The notes under the pieces: model-generated
What the model saw: only the letters and a program-made list of their open reading frames with translations
The model's database searches: none
Told to the model about the DNA's origin: nothing
Shown here: in pieces, positions 23,063-33,712 of the stretch
How positions within the stretch are numbered: position 1 is the stretch's first letter
How the letters are laid out: every line of letters starts with the position of its first letter
Assembly (NCBI GenBank): GCA_019925795.1
Contig: CM034300.1
Location: 68,985,021-69,049,020 of the forward strand
Source of the DNA: Dendrobium chrysotoxum
Taxonomy: Eukaryota > Streptophyta > Magnoliopsida > Asparagales > Orchidaceae
Direction of reading: 5' to 3'
DNA length: 64,000 nt
Made by a program: the position numbers and the translations under genes

Positions 23063-24226
23063 CTTGTTTAGAGAAATTTTTTTACTATTTTATCAAGTAA
23101 CTTTCTAACTCAAAAATTTCTTGAAATTAACAAAAAAAACATTGACAAAAAATTATCCCAATGAAAGCTCAATATAATTTTATTTTATGATTTCTACTTC
23201 TCATTCTCTCAATTTGACAATCAATTGGAGATCATTTGGTTGCTTTTAAACAAAATAATTTTTTTAAAAAATAACTATTCACTTGTTTTAAATGTTAAAC
23301 TAAATCATTATTTTTTGAGAAGCATAGATAATTAAATTAATATTAATTTCATATTACAACAATTAAATGATATGTTACAATTTCTTCTTTTTTTTTCTTA
23401 GCGGAGAGTAAAATAATAGAAGTGAATTTTTTTTAAAAAAAATTACATACATACCACAAATTTCTTCTATATTTACATATCTAACATATAAAAATTTATA
23501 ATTATTCATATAGCACTCAAATCCCTAAATCTTATTAAAATATCACTAATATTAACTTATTTAAAAGTAAAAATAAAATTTTACAATACTTTAATAACAT
23601 TTAAACTATAAAACAATACATAAATAAATAATAAATTCAGTTGTTAAATTTTTATAATATGTATAAAAATCCCAAAAATAAAATAAAAAATAAAATAAAA
23701 GGTGAGCTATAAAGAAAGACAACTAGACAAGCCCATGGAAACGGATCCGAAGCCGATCGTCTTTTTTGGCGATCAGAAACATTGCAGATCCCTTTGATCT
23801 CTAGCTTTTGTCTGCCACGCCTGGACCCACCCCACGTTCAGCTTTCCAAATTTTTAAAACCTTTTTATTTTTTATTTTTAATTTAATGCATCATAACTTC
23901 TATTTTACCTAAAAAAACATTAATCTATTTTGATCTAATTAATATTCTCCTCAAATTTTGATTTGATTTAAATCAACATTATTTCAAATTTCTATTATTC
24001 AAATGAAAGGTCTATCTGAAATAACTATAACTTTTTATAAAGATAGTTATAAAATTATTATTGAGCAAGTGATTTTTTAAAAGCTACTGTAAAAAATAGC
24101 TTCCTAATATAAAATTTTTGAAAAATAGTGATTAAATAGAAATTATGATTGAGATCTCAAAAGCAAAGTAGTAAGAAAGTATTCGAAATGAGGCTTAAAA
24201 TAAAACAAATTATATAAAATATATAT
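23063..24226. other. AT-rich non-coding stretch
   Basis: No gene seen. The segment at 23,995-24,195 carries weak similarity to the nearby MITE family (GAAAGTATTCGAAATGAGGCTT at its right end). The part at 23,735-23,850 is less AT-rich but shows no coding signal. Confidence 0.4.
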
Positions 24227-24229
24227 TTA

Positions 24230-24349
24230 GGCTTCGTTTGGGACGACTTTCTTATTGCTTCTTAAATCAGCTTCCTAGTACAAAAATTAAAATTTTTGTA
24301 CTAAAAAGCTGCTTTAAAAAGCAGTAAGAAAGTCATCCCAAATGAAGCC
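24230..24349. mobile_element. Tourist-like MITE, copy 4 (best preserved hairpin)
   Basis: A 120-bp almost perfect palindrome. GGCTTCGTTTGGGACGACTT at the left pairs with AAGTCATCCCAAATGAAGCC at the right, and CTAGTACAAAAATTAAAATT pairs with AATTTTTGTACTA in the loop-proximal part. It is flanked by TTA at 24227-24229 and 24350-24352. A transcript through it would form a long hairpin. It is the reference copy for this family in the window. Confidence 0.9.
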
Positions 24350-25480
24350 TTACATTGTGATGAGAAGAGAATTTTCAAATAAGGTGAAAAAGAAAAGCTA
24401 ATTTTATGAGCTCATGAGAATAAATACTTCAAAAATATTCATAATGGATTGATACTCAGAACAAAAGGTCACAAGAAAAAGGAGAGAAGAACACAAAGCC
24501 CATCTTGAAAGAGTTCATGACTTAATTCAAGTTGTTAAGAAAAATATATAAAAAAATCAAGATGTCGTAGAATGAGATCGACCCTAAATCATGATGACAT
24601 GTTTAGCCCTCCACTTGGTAAAAAAGAAGATCTTTTTTTGTGAGATATTTGAACCATCAAGACAAACTCACAGACATATCACATACACCGCTTCGAACCC
24701 AAGACCTCAACAAACAAATCAATATGAGCTATGTCAAAAAAAGGTAATCTTTATGCATAAAATCCTATAGGAGCTCTAAATGTTATAGGTGGTGCTGAGA
24801 ATAAATAGAGAAGTCAAGCCCCACCTTTAGACAAAGGCCTAATTCTATGATCTCAGAATAGGATTGAAGCTTATTAGAAAGATCTCCATCAAAGAGAAAC
24901 TTAGAACACTAGCTGCTCATCATTTTGATAATGTTTTAGGGAAGGGAGACAGATCTAAACTAAGAGGAGACATAGCTAGAAAGCAATATATTCCTTTACA
25001 AAAAGCCAAGCTGAAAATAATGGAATTCTCGTGTAGGCCAAAGGCAATAAAGTGCAATTGAAATCAAGAATTACCTGCAGATATTTATGTTTAGCTATAG
25101 ATTTGCCAGAGATGAGACTAGAGTTATACTGGAAGTTAATCAAGCATTCTTGTGAACACACACGCACAGTTTTGTGATCAGTTTGCCCACAAGTGAGCAT
25201 GTCCTCTGCATAATTTGAGTGAGAAAAGCATCTTGACATGACTAATGGAAAAAAAACTCTTTATTGTTGCTGCCAGCTAGCTTTTAGTGTAAAAAAATTG
25301 AAATTTGTTGGCAAAATCCTGAATTCGAATCTCCCCAAACATCAAATTTGTGCCCATGGCACTTGCCTTATGAAAATATTATAAAAAAAAGTCCTTAACT
25401 AGCCACATTATCATAAGTACATAAAAATGCATCAAAGATGAAAGTTACTAGATAAGAGAGAAGAAGATACCCTTGACTAA

Positions 25481-25611
25481 GGCTTCATCCAACACTTCGT
25501 CCAACAGCTTTCTTACTGCTTTATGAAGCAACTTTTTAGTATAAAAATTTCTAATTTCAAAAAAAATTGTATAAAAAATTGCTTCATAAAATAATAAGAA
25601 AGTTGTCAGCC
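25481..25611. mobile_element. Tourist-like MITE, copy 5
   Basis: A 131-bp member with GGCTTCATCCAACACTTCGT at the left and GAAAGTTGTCAGCC at the right, flanked by TAA at 25478-25480 and 25612-25614. Its left end has a short internal duplication (TTCATCCAACACTTCGTCCAAC). Confidence 0.8.
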
Positions 25612-25614
25612 TAA

Positions 25615-26447
25615 GTTAAAAGAGCAGAAGAATCCAAAAAAACAACAATTAATAATTACAAAAAAATACAAAGATGTATATTTTATCCATTTAAAGCTTC
25701 ATATCACAAACATAAACTGAAGAAATAAAGAATAATCCTCAAATAAATTCAGGCCTGAAATTTTCATTTCTTCTTTTCTCATACATATGGCTTTTAGATC
25801 AACCGACCAAAACAGAAGTGTATAGAATATTATTCTACTTTAGCAGTTCACCAAAGTCTAATGTAAAATCTTTTTTAATTGTAAAAAAAAATTTCTTTGG
25901 CAAGGTAAATAAAACCATTTCAAAATGCGGCCCTTCGTGAGGGATGTTACGTTTAGTCAAGCACCCATTTTACTTAACAGGAGAACGCCCTCTCTCCTGA
26001 AAAAATACTCAATGGATTTTATATAAATTTATTATTTCATTTAAATAAATATAAAGCAGCACAATACGTAAAAATGATTTTTTTTTTAAACACTAATTAA
26101 AAAACATTATTCTAGTTAATGCGCCTTGCAAGGGTTTCTTTCCCTTTCATCTTTCTCTATGGTGGTGGCATGTTTCTTCTTCTCCCTAAAGAGAATCCTC
26201 TCGCCAAATCTTTCCTTCTAACGGAGAAACTCCTCTCTTCTATTTTTTTCTGTCCTCATGGAGTCTTCTACTCTAGCTCTAGCCTCTTTTTGCAATAAGA
26301 ATAAATAGCAAAATGTGCTAAAGACTGGAGACTTCGATATGTTACTAGTCATCATCCCTTATGGTAATTTGATGCAGGCTATTAAAAAGTTGTGAACTCT
26401 TAAAGGAACTTTCAATTTTAGATCTACGGCCTTTTTATTTTGTATTC
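25615..26447. other. non-coding stretch
   Basis: No gene supported. CT-rich sequence at 26,125-26,290 looks like a transcribed leader or repeat UTR, but no continuous coding frame follows it. Confidence 0.35.
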
Positions 26448-26463
26448 AAGTTTTACTTGTGTT
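26448..26463. repeat. target-site duplication of the mini-RTE, left copy
   Basis: AAGTTTTACTTGTGTT, identical to 26607-26622. Confidence 0.93.
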
Positions 26464-26606
26464 AACACTACTGTTGCCAGGTCCCAAGTCCTGGATGAAA
26501 AAAATGATGGGTTGCATTAGATAATTGACAGTCAGTGTAAAACTTATCGAATAATCGTGACATGAATCCTTCCAAACCCACATAGTGGGACAAATGCTTA
26601 ACAATA
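26464..26606 (+). mobile_element. internally deleted mini-RTE retroposon (SINE-like)
   Basis: The first about 110 bp match the 5' end of the full RTE LINE at 48,523 (AACACTACTGTTGCCAGGTC... to GTGACATGAATCCTT). This is joined directly to the last about 30 bp of the LINE (CCACATAGTGGGACAAATGCTT), with everything between missing. It is flanked by a perfect 16-bp target duplication AAGTTTTACTTGTGTT at 26448-26463 and 26607-26622, so it was inserted as a 143-bp unit and is not a later deletion. RTE-derived SINEs with this 5'-plus-3' structure are known from animals. No coding capacity. Confidence 0.88.
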
Positions 26607-26622
26607 AAGTTTTACTTGTGTT
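26607..26622. repeat. target-site duplication of the mini-RTE, right copy
   Basis: AAGTTTTACTTGTGTT, identical to the left copy, immediately after the short tail TTAACAAT. Confidence 0.93.
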
Positions 26623-27559
26623 GAAGACCTAGAAAAGGTTATTCATGGAGGTCCCTAGTTTCCTAGTGGTCGAATCTTTTATTCAAAAAAAATTGAAATT
26701 TATATTTTAATCCTAGAAAAGATAATTTCTAAGATATCCTCATCTAAATTTAAACTTCCCAACCTTCCTCTTTGCTGCTAGAATGAGCATAGAATCTCAG
26801 AAATAGTAAGATCAGTACCTCTTTTACGATAGATCTCTTCACAACCTCAAAATTTAGACTTACGAATGCATAGGTTAGTGTTCAAATCTCCACTCAATCC
26901 ATAACGCCTCCCCCCAAATGTATACATCTAAATCTTAATGTCCAACAAATGATCAAATCAATTATTTATGAATGAAAACCATCAGATTGCTTTGAGTGTG
27001 ATGCTCTTGCACATGACAACCCAAGCTGCCCCAATCCATTTGTCAAGCCTCAACAAATTCCTCAATTTGCTTATAATTAACTAATTAAGGTTGTAGTAGA
27101 AGCCATTGAAGGCATGATAGGGATGACAACAAACCTAAATCCATATCTTAACCTCCTCATTCCCCTTATTAAAACTTCCATCAAACCCCAACTCTCCCCA
27201 TCCTCTACTAGTAAAAAAACCAACTATTCCAACCAACCCAGATACACTAATAAATCCAGCTCTAAAGATTAGGAAGTTTTGCAGAAAGATTTCCAAGTCA
27301 CCAAGCCCTCCCTGGACATCCCTAGAAATAGCATGCATACTTCTAGTCCGATTATGAATGAGCCACATGATTACCCTATGCTTACCTCTCATATCCTAAC
27401 AAGTATGAAAATTAGGCAAAAAAAGCATTCTTTTCTTAATCAACGATTCTCAAGTCCCTCCCAATTATAGTAGCATGAAGAGGTATAAATGTGAAATTAA
27501 GGATCCCTATCTACAGAAATTTCATTAAGGATCATGATGTCAATATCATTAGTCTTCTA

Positions 27560-27590
<31 letters not shown>

Positions 27591-27990
27591 CACATCTCAA
27601 CATAATAATAATAAAACCCATCTCAACTCTATCTCGGATCCAATCATTACAAGAATATTTGAATTTTCATTTGCAAACACTAGATGTTTTTGTGAAGAAA
27701 TAATGTCAAAAAAAATGTAAAATGTTATACAAGTTGAACTCTTTGTCCCACTGGAAGCCAAACATTACCAAATCACCTTCTCAGTTCCAAATCAACATGA
27801 TATTGTCGGTCAAATTTGTGGTTCTATGGAAATTCTAAAAGTAATTTTTCATCTTCCAAAGAGTATTAATCAAATGGTCAACAACCATTGTCTTTCCAAA
27901 AATAAGCCTTCAAGTTTGTAATAAGTTTCCAGTTATTTTTACTGAATTCTATTCCTCGCTTTCCCCTTATTAGCTGAGAGATTGTTTCTT
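26623..27990. other. non-coding stretch with unassigned open frames
   Basis: Minus-strand open frame 27135-27392 (85 codons) and plus-strand frame 27491-27703 show no domain I recognise. The former could be a fragment of an old LINE or gene. An (AAT)n tract lies at 27561-27589. Nothing here is called as a gene. Confidence 0.35.
27561..27589. repeat. (AAT)n microsatellite
   Basis: Nine to ten AAT triplets inside an AT-rich stretch. Confidence 0.9.
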
Positions 27991-27993
27991 TTA

Positions 27994-29258
27994 TTTCTCC
28001 ATTGTGTCATGTTAAAAGTCAAATTCTCATTTAAATCTAATAAAGAAAGATCATTTCTAATATTTTCTAACCAAATCTTTTTAGGTCTACCTCTACCTTT
28101 CTTAATATAAGTCAAATATAATACCTCTACTTTCCTAACCGGGTCATCGGAAGGCCGTCGTTTTATGTGACCAAACTATCTAAGGTGACTCTCTCTAATC
28201 TTATCTTCCACTGGAGCTACTCCAACCTTTTCAGGTATATGCTTATTTCGTATCCTTTCTCTAAGGATAAATCCACTCATCCACCTAAGCATCCTCATCT
28301 CTGCAACACTTAACTTAGTATTATGCTTCTCTTTTAATGGCCAACATTTTGCACCATAAAGCATTGCAGGTCTCACCACCATCTTATAGAATTTTCCCTT
28401 AAGTTTGAGGAGGACTTTTCTATCACACAACAAGCCTGATGCATTCCTCCACTTCAACCATCCAACTTGAATTCTACTGATAATATCCACATCTATTTCA
28501 CCATCACTTTGAACAATAGATCCAAGATATCCAAAACGTATACTCTTATTAATGACTTGATCGCCCAAAATCACAACCCCTCCACTAGGTCTATTACTAC
28601 TAAAATTACACTCCATATATTCAATTTTAGATCTACTCAAGTGAAAACCTTTAGACTCTAAGGTTGACCTCCATAATTCAAGTTTACCTTCAACTCCCTC
28701 TCTAGTCTTATCAACAAGAAGAATATCATCAGCAAAAAGCATACACCAAGGTACATCCTCTTGCAAATGTCAAGTGAGAACATCCATGACTAAAGCAAAA
28801 AGATATGGGCTTAAGGCTGATCCTTGATGTAATTCAACCGAAATAGGAAAATACTTAGTCAAACCACCTTGTGTTTGAACACAAGTAATAGTTGTTGCAT
28901 ACATATCTTTAATGATTTGAATATAAGCATTATTAACTCCTTTCTTTTCAAGAACTCTCCATAGCACTTCTCTTGGAACTTTATCATATGCTTTCTCTAA
29001 ATCAATAAATATCATATGTAGATCCTCCTTATTCTCTTATATTTCTCCATCAAACCTCTCAATAAATGTATGGCTTCCATAGTATACCTACCCAGCATGA
29101 ATCTAAATTGATTTTGAGAAACATTAGTATCACGCCACAACCTACGCTCTATAACTCGCTCCCATAGTTTTAAAGTATGACACATTAACTTAATTCCTCT
29201 ATAATTCGCACAATCTTGTGCATCACCTTTATTCTTAAAAATAGGAATCAACACACTT
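27994..29258 (-). pseudogene. RTE LINE fragment: reverse transcriptase and C-terminal region
   Basis: Minus-strand translation aligns closely with residues 500-930 of the RTE ORF at 48.8-51.7 kb: VLIPIFKNKGDAQDCANYRG at the start, then FIDLEKAYDKVPREVLWRVL, HQGSALSPYLFALVMDVLT, the catalytic MLFADDILLVDK, and the C-terminal PLKEKH..LSVAEMRMLRWM. Breaks are a frameshift near 29,012 and a stop just after DVLT (28,767-28,769); other changes are substitutions. Both the 5' part and the last about 60 bp, including the TTG tail, are missing. Truncation at both ends suggests deletion after insertion. Confidence 0.9.
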
Positions 29259-31204
29259 ATTCTCAAATCATATCTATATGTATGCTTTAAATTACTCTCT
29301 TCAAATAAACTTGGATTCACATACGAATAACCAAGTTGGACACACTAATGCTTGTGAATGGCTTTAGTCATGCTTCATACCTTCAAGCTAACTTCAGTGT
29401 GAATCGGTTGAGTCCAATGTGCTACTATTGTGGAACCGGGGTTAGCCAAACAGGTACATCCTCGGGCCATTTCTATCCAAGGCAATCTACAAGCCTCACA
29501 TCGAGTTACACACCCTTTAACATATCGCCAACTTGATCTACTCAAGATATTTGAAAAGGGCAAAACATGGTTACTAATCATACTTTTTGGATAATGTGTC
29601 TTCCTGACCCTCATCATTGATACACTTTGTTCATCAGCTCAACCCAAGATAACGAAATCATAAGATCTTGATAAGTTGACCATTCATTCTATTATTATAA
29701 ACCAACAATCTATAGTGCGAAAGAAGTCCTTAATCAAGGGTGCTTTCAGTGTTGTGTTGGAGATGTAATTAACCATATGAGCTTACATCGATAGGAAGAC
29801 TCATGCATCATATATGTTCGATAAACCACAATTGGCCTCATCAATTTAGTTGAGGGGAAACTCTAGGACACATAAAATACTCTGCTTTTATAATTCCAAG
29901 TTGCTCTACACCTATTTAAAAGTTCCCAAAAAAGAGCCAAAGATAAGGAACACCCTAACTTACGAAAAACTTGAGAACCCCGAGATTGTTAATGACCACA
30001 AGGGAAAGCGTTTCTCACCATCTTTGAACATTATTGTCTGGCATAAGAATTATTGTTGCTTTCACCTCAACTAAAATTCGCCCGTCAAAATAAGCACCCT
30101 TAGCCCTCATAATAACCATGAATTTTTTCTTTTATCTTGAGATACTAATATGAGTTTTTTTGCAAGAGTTCATTAGTCTTTAGCCCTTTTCTCTTCATTC
30201 TAGGTTATCTCCATCACAAAATAGGAATGATTAATAAACCTACCATCATTGAACTAACAGAGGGATTGGCAATGATATTGCCTAGTCCACACTCCCTACA
30301 AAACTAGCTAGGTTTTGCATCCAATTCTGAAACAATAATCTCCAAACCAGGAATGCGATTGGAAGCCCGATGATGATGAAGCAAAGATCATATACACGCC
30401 AAAGAGGAAAGGCTCCAAAGTTGAATGAATCTAATCGCTAGCTCCAAAATAAAAACCAATTAATGGCCTTCTCTCAACTCAAAGGAAAAGGCCAAATATT
30501 GCGGCTAAATGGCTCATTCCTAAGTCTTCTCTTGACTTTCCATCACTAAAAAAATCCTTGTCATTGCAACAAAAAAAAACACTGAAGACAATTCACACTA
30601 ATTCTTTATACATTGCCACCCTAACTATGCACCTACATATCCTCTAATTTGTTATAGCGAGACACAAAGTTGAGGAATCCTCAAAAGGCCGATGAGGATA
30701 AAAATGCAAGGGCTAAGACCCAAAAGATGTTGCATGAGGAAGTCACCCCTCTCTCCACTGACAATAAAGTTCAAGGCCTTTTCTCTAGGTTGAGGATGAA
30801 GAAAATGCTAGGACCATATTTTAAAAGGCGTCAACTGTCAAGTTTGATCAACTAGCCTTGAAGAGGGCTAATAACAATAAAGCTAGGCTCGATGACCTAG
30901 CTTCCCAACTATACAAATTCCTATAGGCTATAAGGAAAGGACTGAAGAAAAAAGCCTAAGAGTTGGCCCTCCTAGCAACCAAAACTCGAGATAATTGTGA
31001 TGAAAAAATGTATCTAAAGTGGCACGCCCCCAACCTGCAATGACAAAATAAAAAAGAAGAAAAATGGAGATTGGGGCAAATGGCCTACAAGTTTGCCAAG
31101 ATTAAGCCCCAACAACCAATATACTCATCAGTAGTTATGACAACTTTCATAAGAAAGTAGAAAGGTAACTTGCACACCATCAAAGGACAAACTCATGATG
31201 ATGA
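29259..31204. other. unassigned stretch between two RTE fragments, possible transposon relic
   Basis: Short open frames on the plus strand (29850-30074, 30670-30855) and minus strand (29375-29617) show no catalytic motif. Near 30,670-30,960 a broken plus-strand reading contains a charged, coiled-coil-like segment (KASTVKFDQLALKRANNN, then KARLDDLASQLYKFL). This recalls the C-terminal half of plant gypsy-type transposon proteins of unknown function. I give it as a weak resemblance only. Confidence 0.3.
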
Positions 31205-33712
31205 TAACGACAACAACTACAACAAGCCTTTATCCCACTACGTGAATCATTTTTTTCATTGTGTCCTATCAAAAATTAAATTATTATTTAAATCTAATAA
31301 AAAAGATCATTTTTAATACTTTCTAACCATGCTTTTAGGTCTACATCTATTTATCTTAATATACACCGGATCTAATACATCTACTATCCTAATAGGATCA
31401 TCAGAAGGCAAACATTTTATGCGACCAAACCATCTAAGGCGACTCTCTCTAATCTTTTCTGCCACTAGAGCTACTCCAACATTTTCACGTGTTTTGTGTC
31501 TAGTGTAAAGTCACTCATCCACCGGAGCATCCTCATATCTACAATACTTAACTTATTTTACACTTCTCTTTTAGTGGCCAACATTTTAAGTCATAAAGCA
31601 TTGAAGATCTCACCACCATCTTATCAAATTTTCTCTTAAGTTTGAGGGGTACTTTTCTTACACATCAAGCCTAATGCATTCCTCCACTTCAACCATCCAA
31701 CTTGAATTTTACTAATAATATCTCTATGTCACCATCACTTTGAACAATAAACCGAAGATATCTAAAACATGCACTCTTTTTAATGACTTTATCACCCAAT
31801 GTCACAATCTCACCACTAGATCTATTACTAGTAAAATTACACTCTATGTATTTGGTTTTAGATCTACTAAAATAAAAACCTTTAGACTCTAAGATTGACC
31901 TCCATAATTCAAAAAATTTTATCCACTCCCTCTCTAGTCCTATTAACAATAAGAATATCATCAGCAAAAAAGCATATAGCAAGGTACATCCTCTTGTAGA
32001 TGTCTAGTAAGAACATCCATGACAAAAGAAAAAGGATATATGCTTAAATAAGAAAATACTTGGTCAAACCATCTTGAGTTTGAACATAAAAAACATTTCT
32101 GGTATACACAACCATAATGACTTCAATATAAGCATTATTAACTCATTTCTTTTCTAGAACTCTCCATAGCACTTTTCTAGGAACTTTATCATATGCTTTC
32201 TCTAAATCAATAAATATCATATGTAAATCCTCCTTACTCTCTCTATACTTCTCCATTAAACCTCTCAACAAATGTATAGGTTCCATAATAGATCTATCCA
32301 CCATGAATCCAAACTATGCTCAATCACTCTCTCCAATAATTTTATTGTATGACACATTAACTTAATTTCTCTATAATTTGCACATACCTGTGCATCATCT
32401 TTATTCGTAAAATAAAAACCAACACACTCCTCCACTCATCTGGCATCTTTTTAGTCTTCAAAATAATATTAAAAATTTAGTAAACTAAAAATTTATTGAT
32501 CTCGTAAATATTTTCACACTTATATTGGAATATCATTAGATCCTACTATTTTTTTCACTTTATTTTCTTTAAATCTTCTCCAACTTTGGTTTTAATAATA
32601 CGACAATAAAAATAAAAATATCTATTTTAGTTTAGGGTGCTAAAGTCGCTAAAGTCAATCATATTCTCTTAATATTCATTAAAAAATAATCGAAATAATT
32701 CATCCACCTATGTTGAATATCTTCTTCTACAAAAAAAGTACTTTTTAATCTTCATCATTACTACATTTTACTTAAATTAAATCCTTACTTCTTCTATCTC
32801 TTAACTTGGCAAACTTATACATGCATATTTCATCTTCTTTAGTATCTAATTTATTATAAAAATCATTAAAAACTAAATTTTTTTGCATCACATATTACTT
32901 TCTTAGAATCTCTACGGACCCTTCACCTCTTTCCCAATTTCTTAAGTTTTTTTATATCTAAACTAATTTTTATAACAAAATTTTTTATCTTTTATTTTCT
33001 AGTACACTTTCACCACCAACTATTTTTATTATTATGAGCTTTTTATTTTGATTCTCCAACCACATACTTTGCAACATTCTTAATATCACTAACTACTTTT
33101 TTCCCACATAACATTAGTTTCCTCATGTATAACTTGAATCTAAAAATATTGAATCTTACTCTCAAAAATAATTTTATTAGCATTTTTTAAATATCCCCAT
33201 ATTAAATCTTACCAATTTTCAAAACAAAATTTCTTTTTTTATCTTTTTTTATCTTTTTTTACACGTTTTGATGTCACCATCAAATTTTTTTTTATTATTA
33301 GGAGTTTTTTCTTTTGATTTTCTAAATACATACTTTGCAACATTCTTAATATCACTGATCACTTTTTCCCACATAACATTAGTTTCCTCATAAACAATCT
33401 AAATCTTAAAATCTTAAATCTTACTCATAAAAATAATTTTATTGGCATTCTTTAAATATCCTCATTTAATCCTAGAATAATATTTTATTTTATAAGCGAT
33501 ATTGGGTACATAAAGTCACTCAAAACTATTTTACAATTTTTGCAATTTAAACAATCTATTTTTCTTATAAAAAAGAATCAATTTAAGTTTTAATATGTCT
33601 ATTCTTATAAGTGATAAGATGCTCCTCTCCTTTCTTAAATAAAATATTAGCAATTACAAAATCATAAGCTGGAACAAAATTTAATATGATCATACCACCT
33701 TCATGCAACATC
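31205..33712 (-). pseudogene. long degenerate RTE LINE copy (endonuclease to 3' tail)
   Basis: The plus strand begins with an interrupted CAA-type tail (GACAACAACTACAACAAGCC), the inverse of the LINE 3' end. It then follows the reverse complement of the RTE ORF almost to the endonuclease: C-terminal region at 31,430-31,980 (SKTKYIECNFTSNRSSGEIV), RT at 32,150-32,460 (KMPDEW box at about 32,440), linker at 32,640-33,480, and endonuclease phrases at 33,590-33,710 (ATAAGTGATAAGATGCTC = HLITYK). Many stops and indels make it non-functional. The copy ends near 33,712, inside the endonuclease domain. It carries a 265-bp internal tandem duplication. Confidence 0.85.
32960..33475 (-). repeat. tandem duplication (about 265 bp) inside the RTE copy
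   Basis: ACTTTGCAACATTCTTAATA occurs at 33,066 and 33,332, and CATAACATTAGTTTCCTCAT follows in each copy at equal spacing. The unit corresponds to the endonuclease-RT linker (MWKKVASNIKNIAKDV region) of the intact LINE, which has it once. The duplication therefore arose after or during insertion. Confidence 0.8.

Noticed and set aside
24660..24720. tRNA-like sequence around TTCGAACCC
   Set aside because: Only a T-loop-like word; no matching acceptor, D or anticodon arms could be folded around it.
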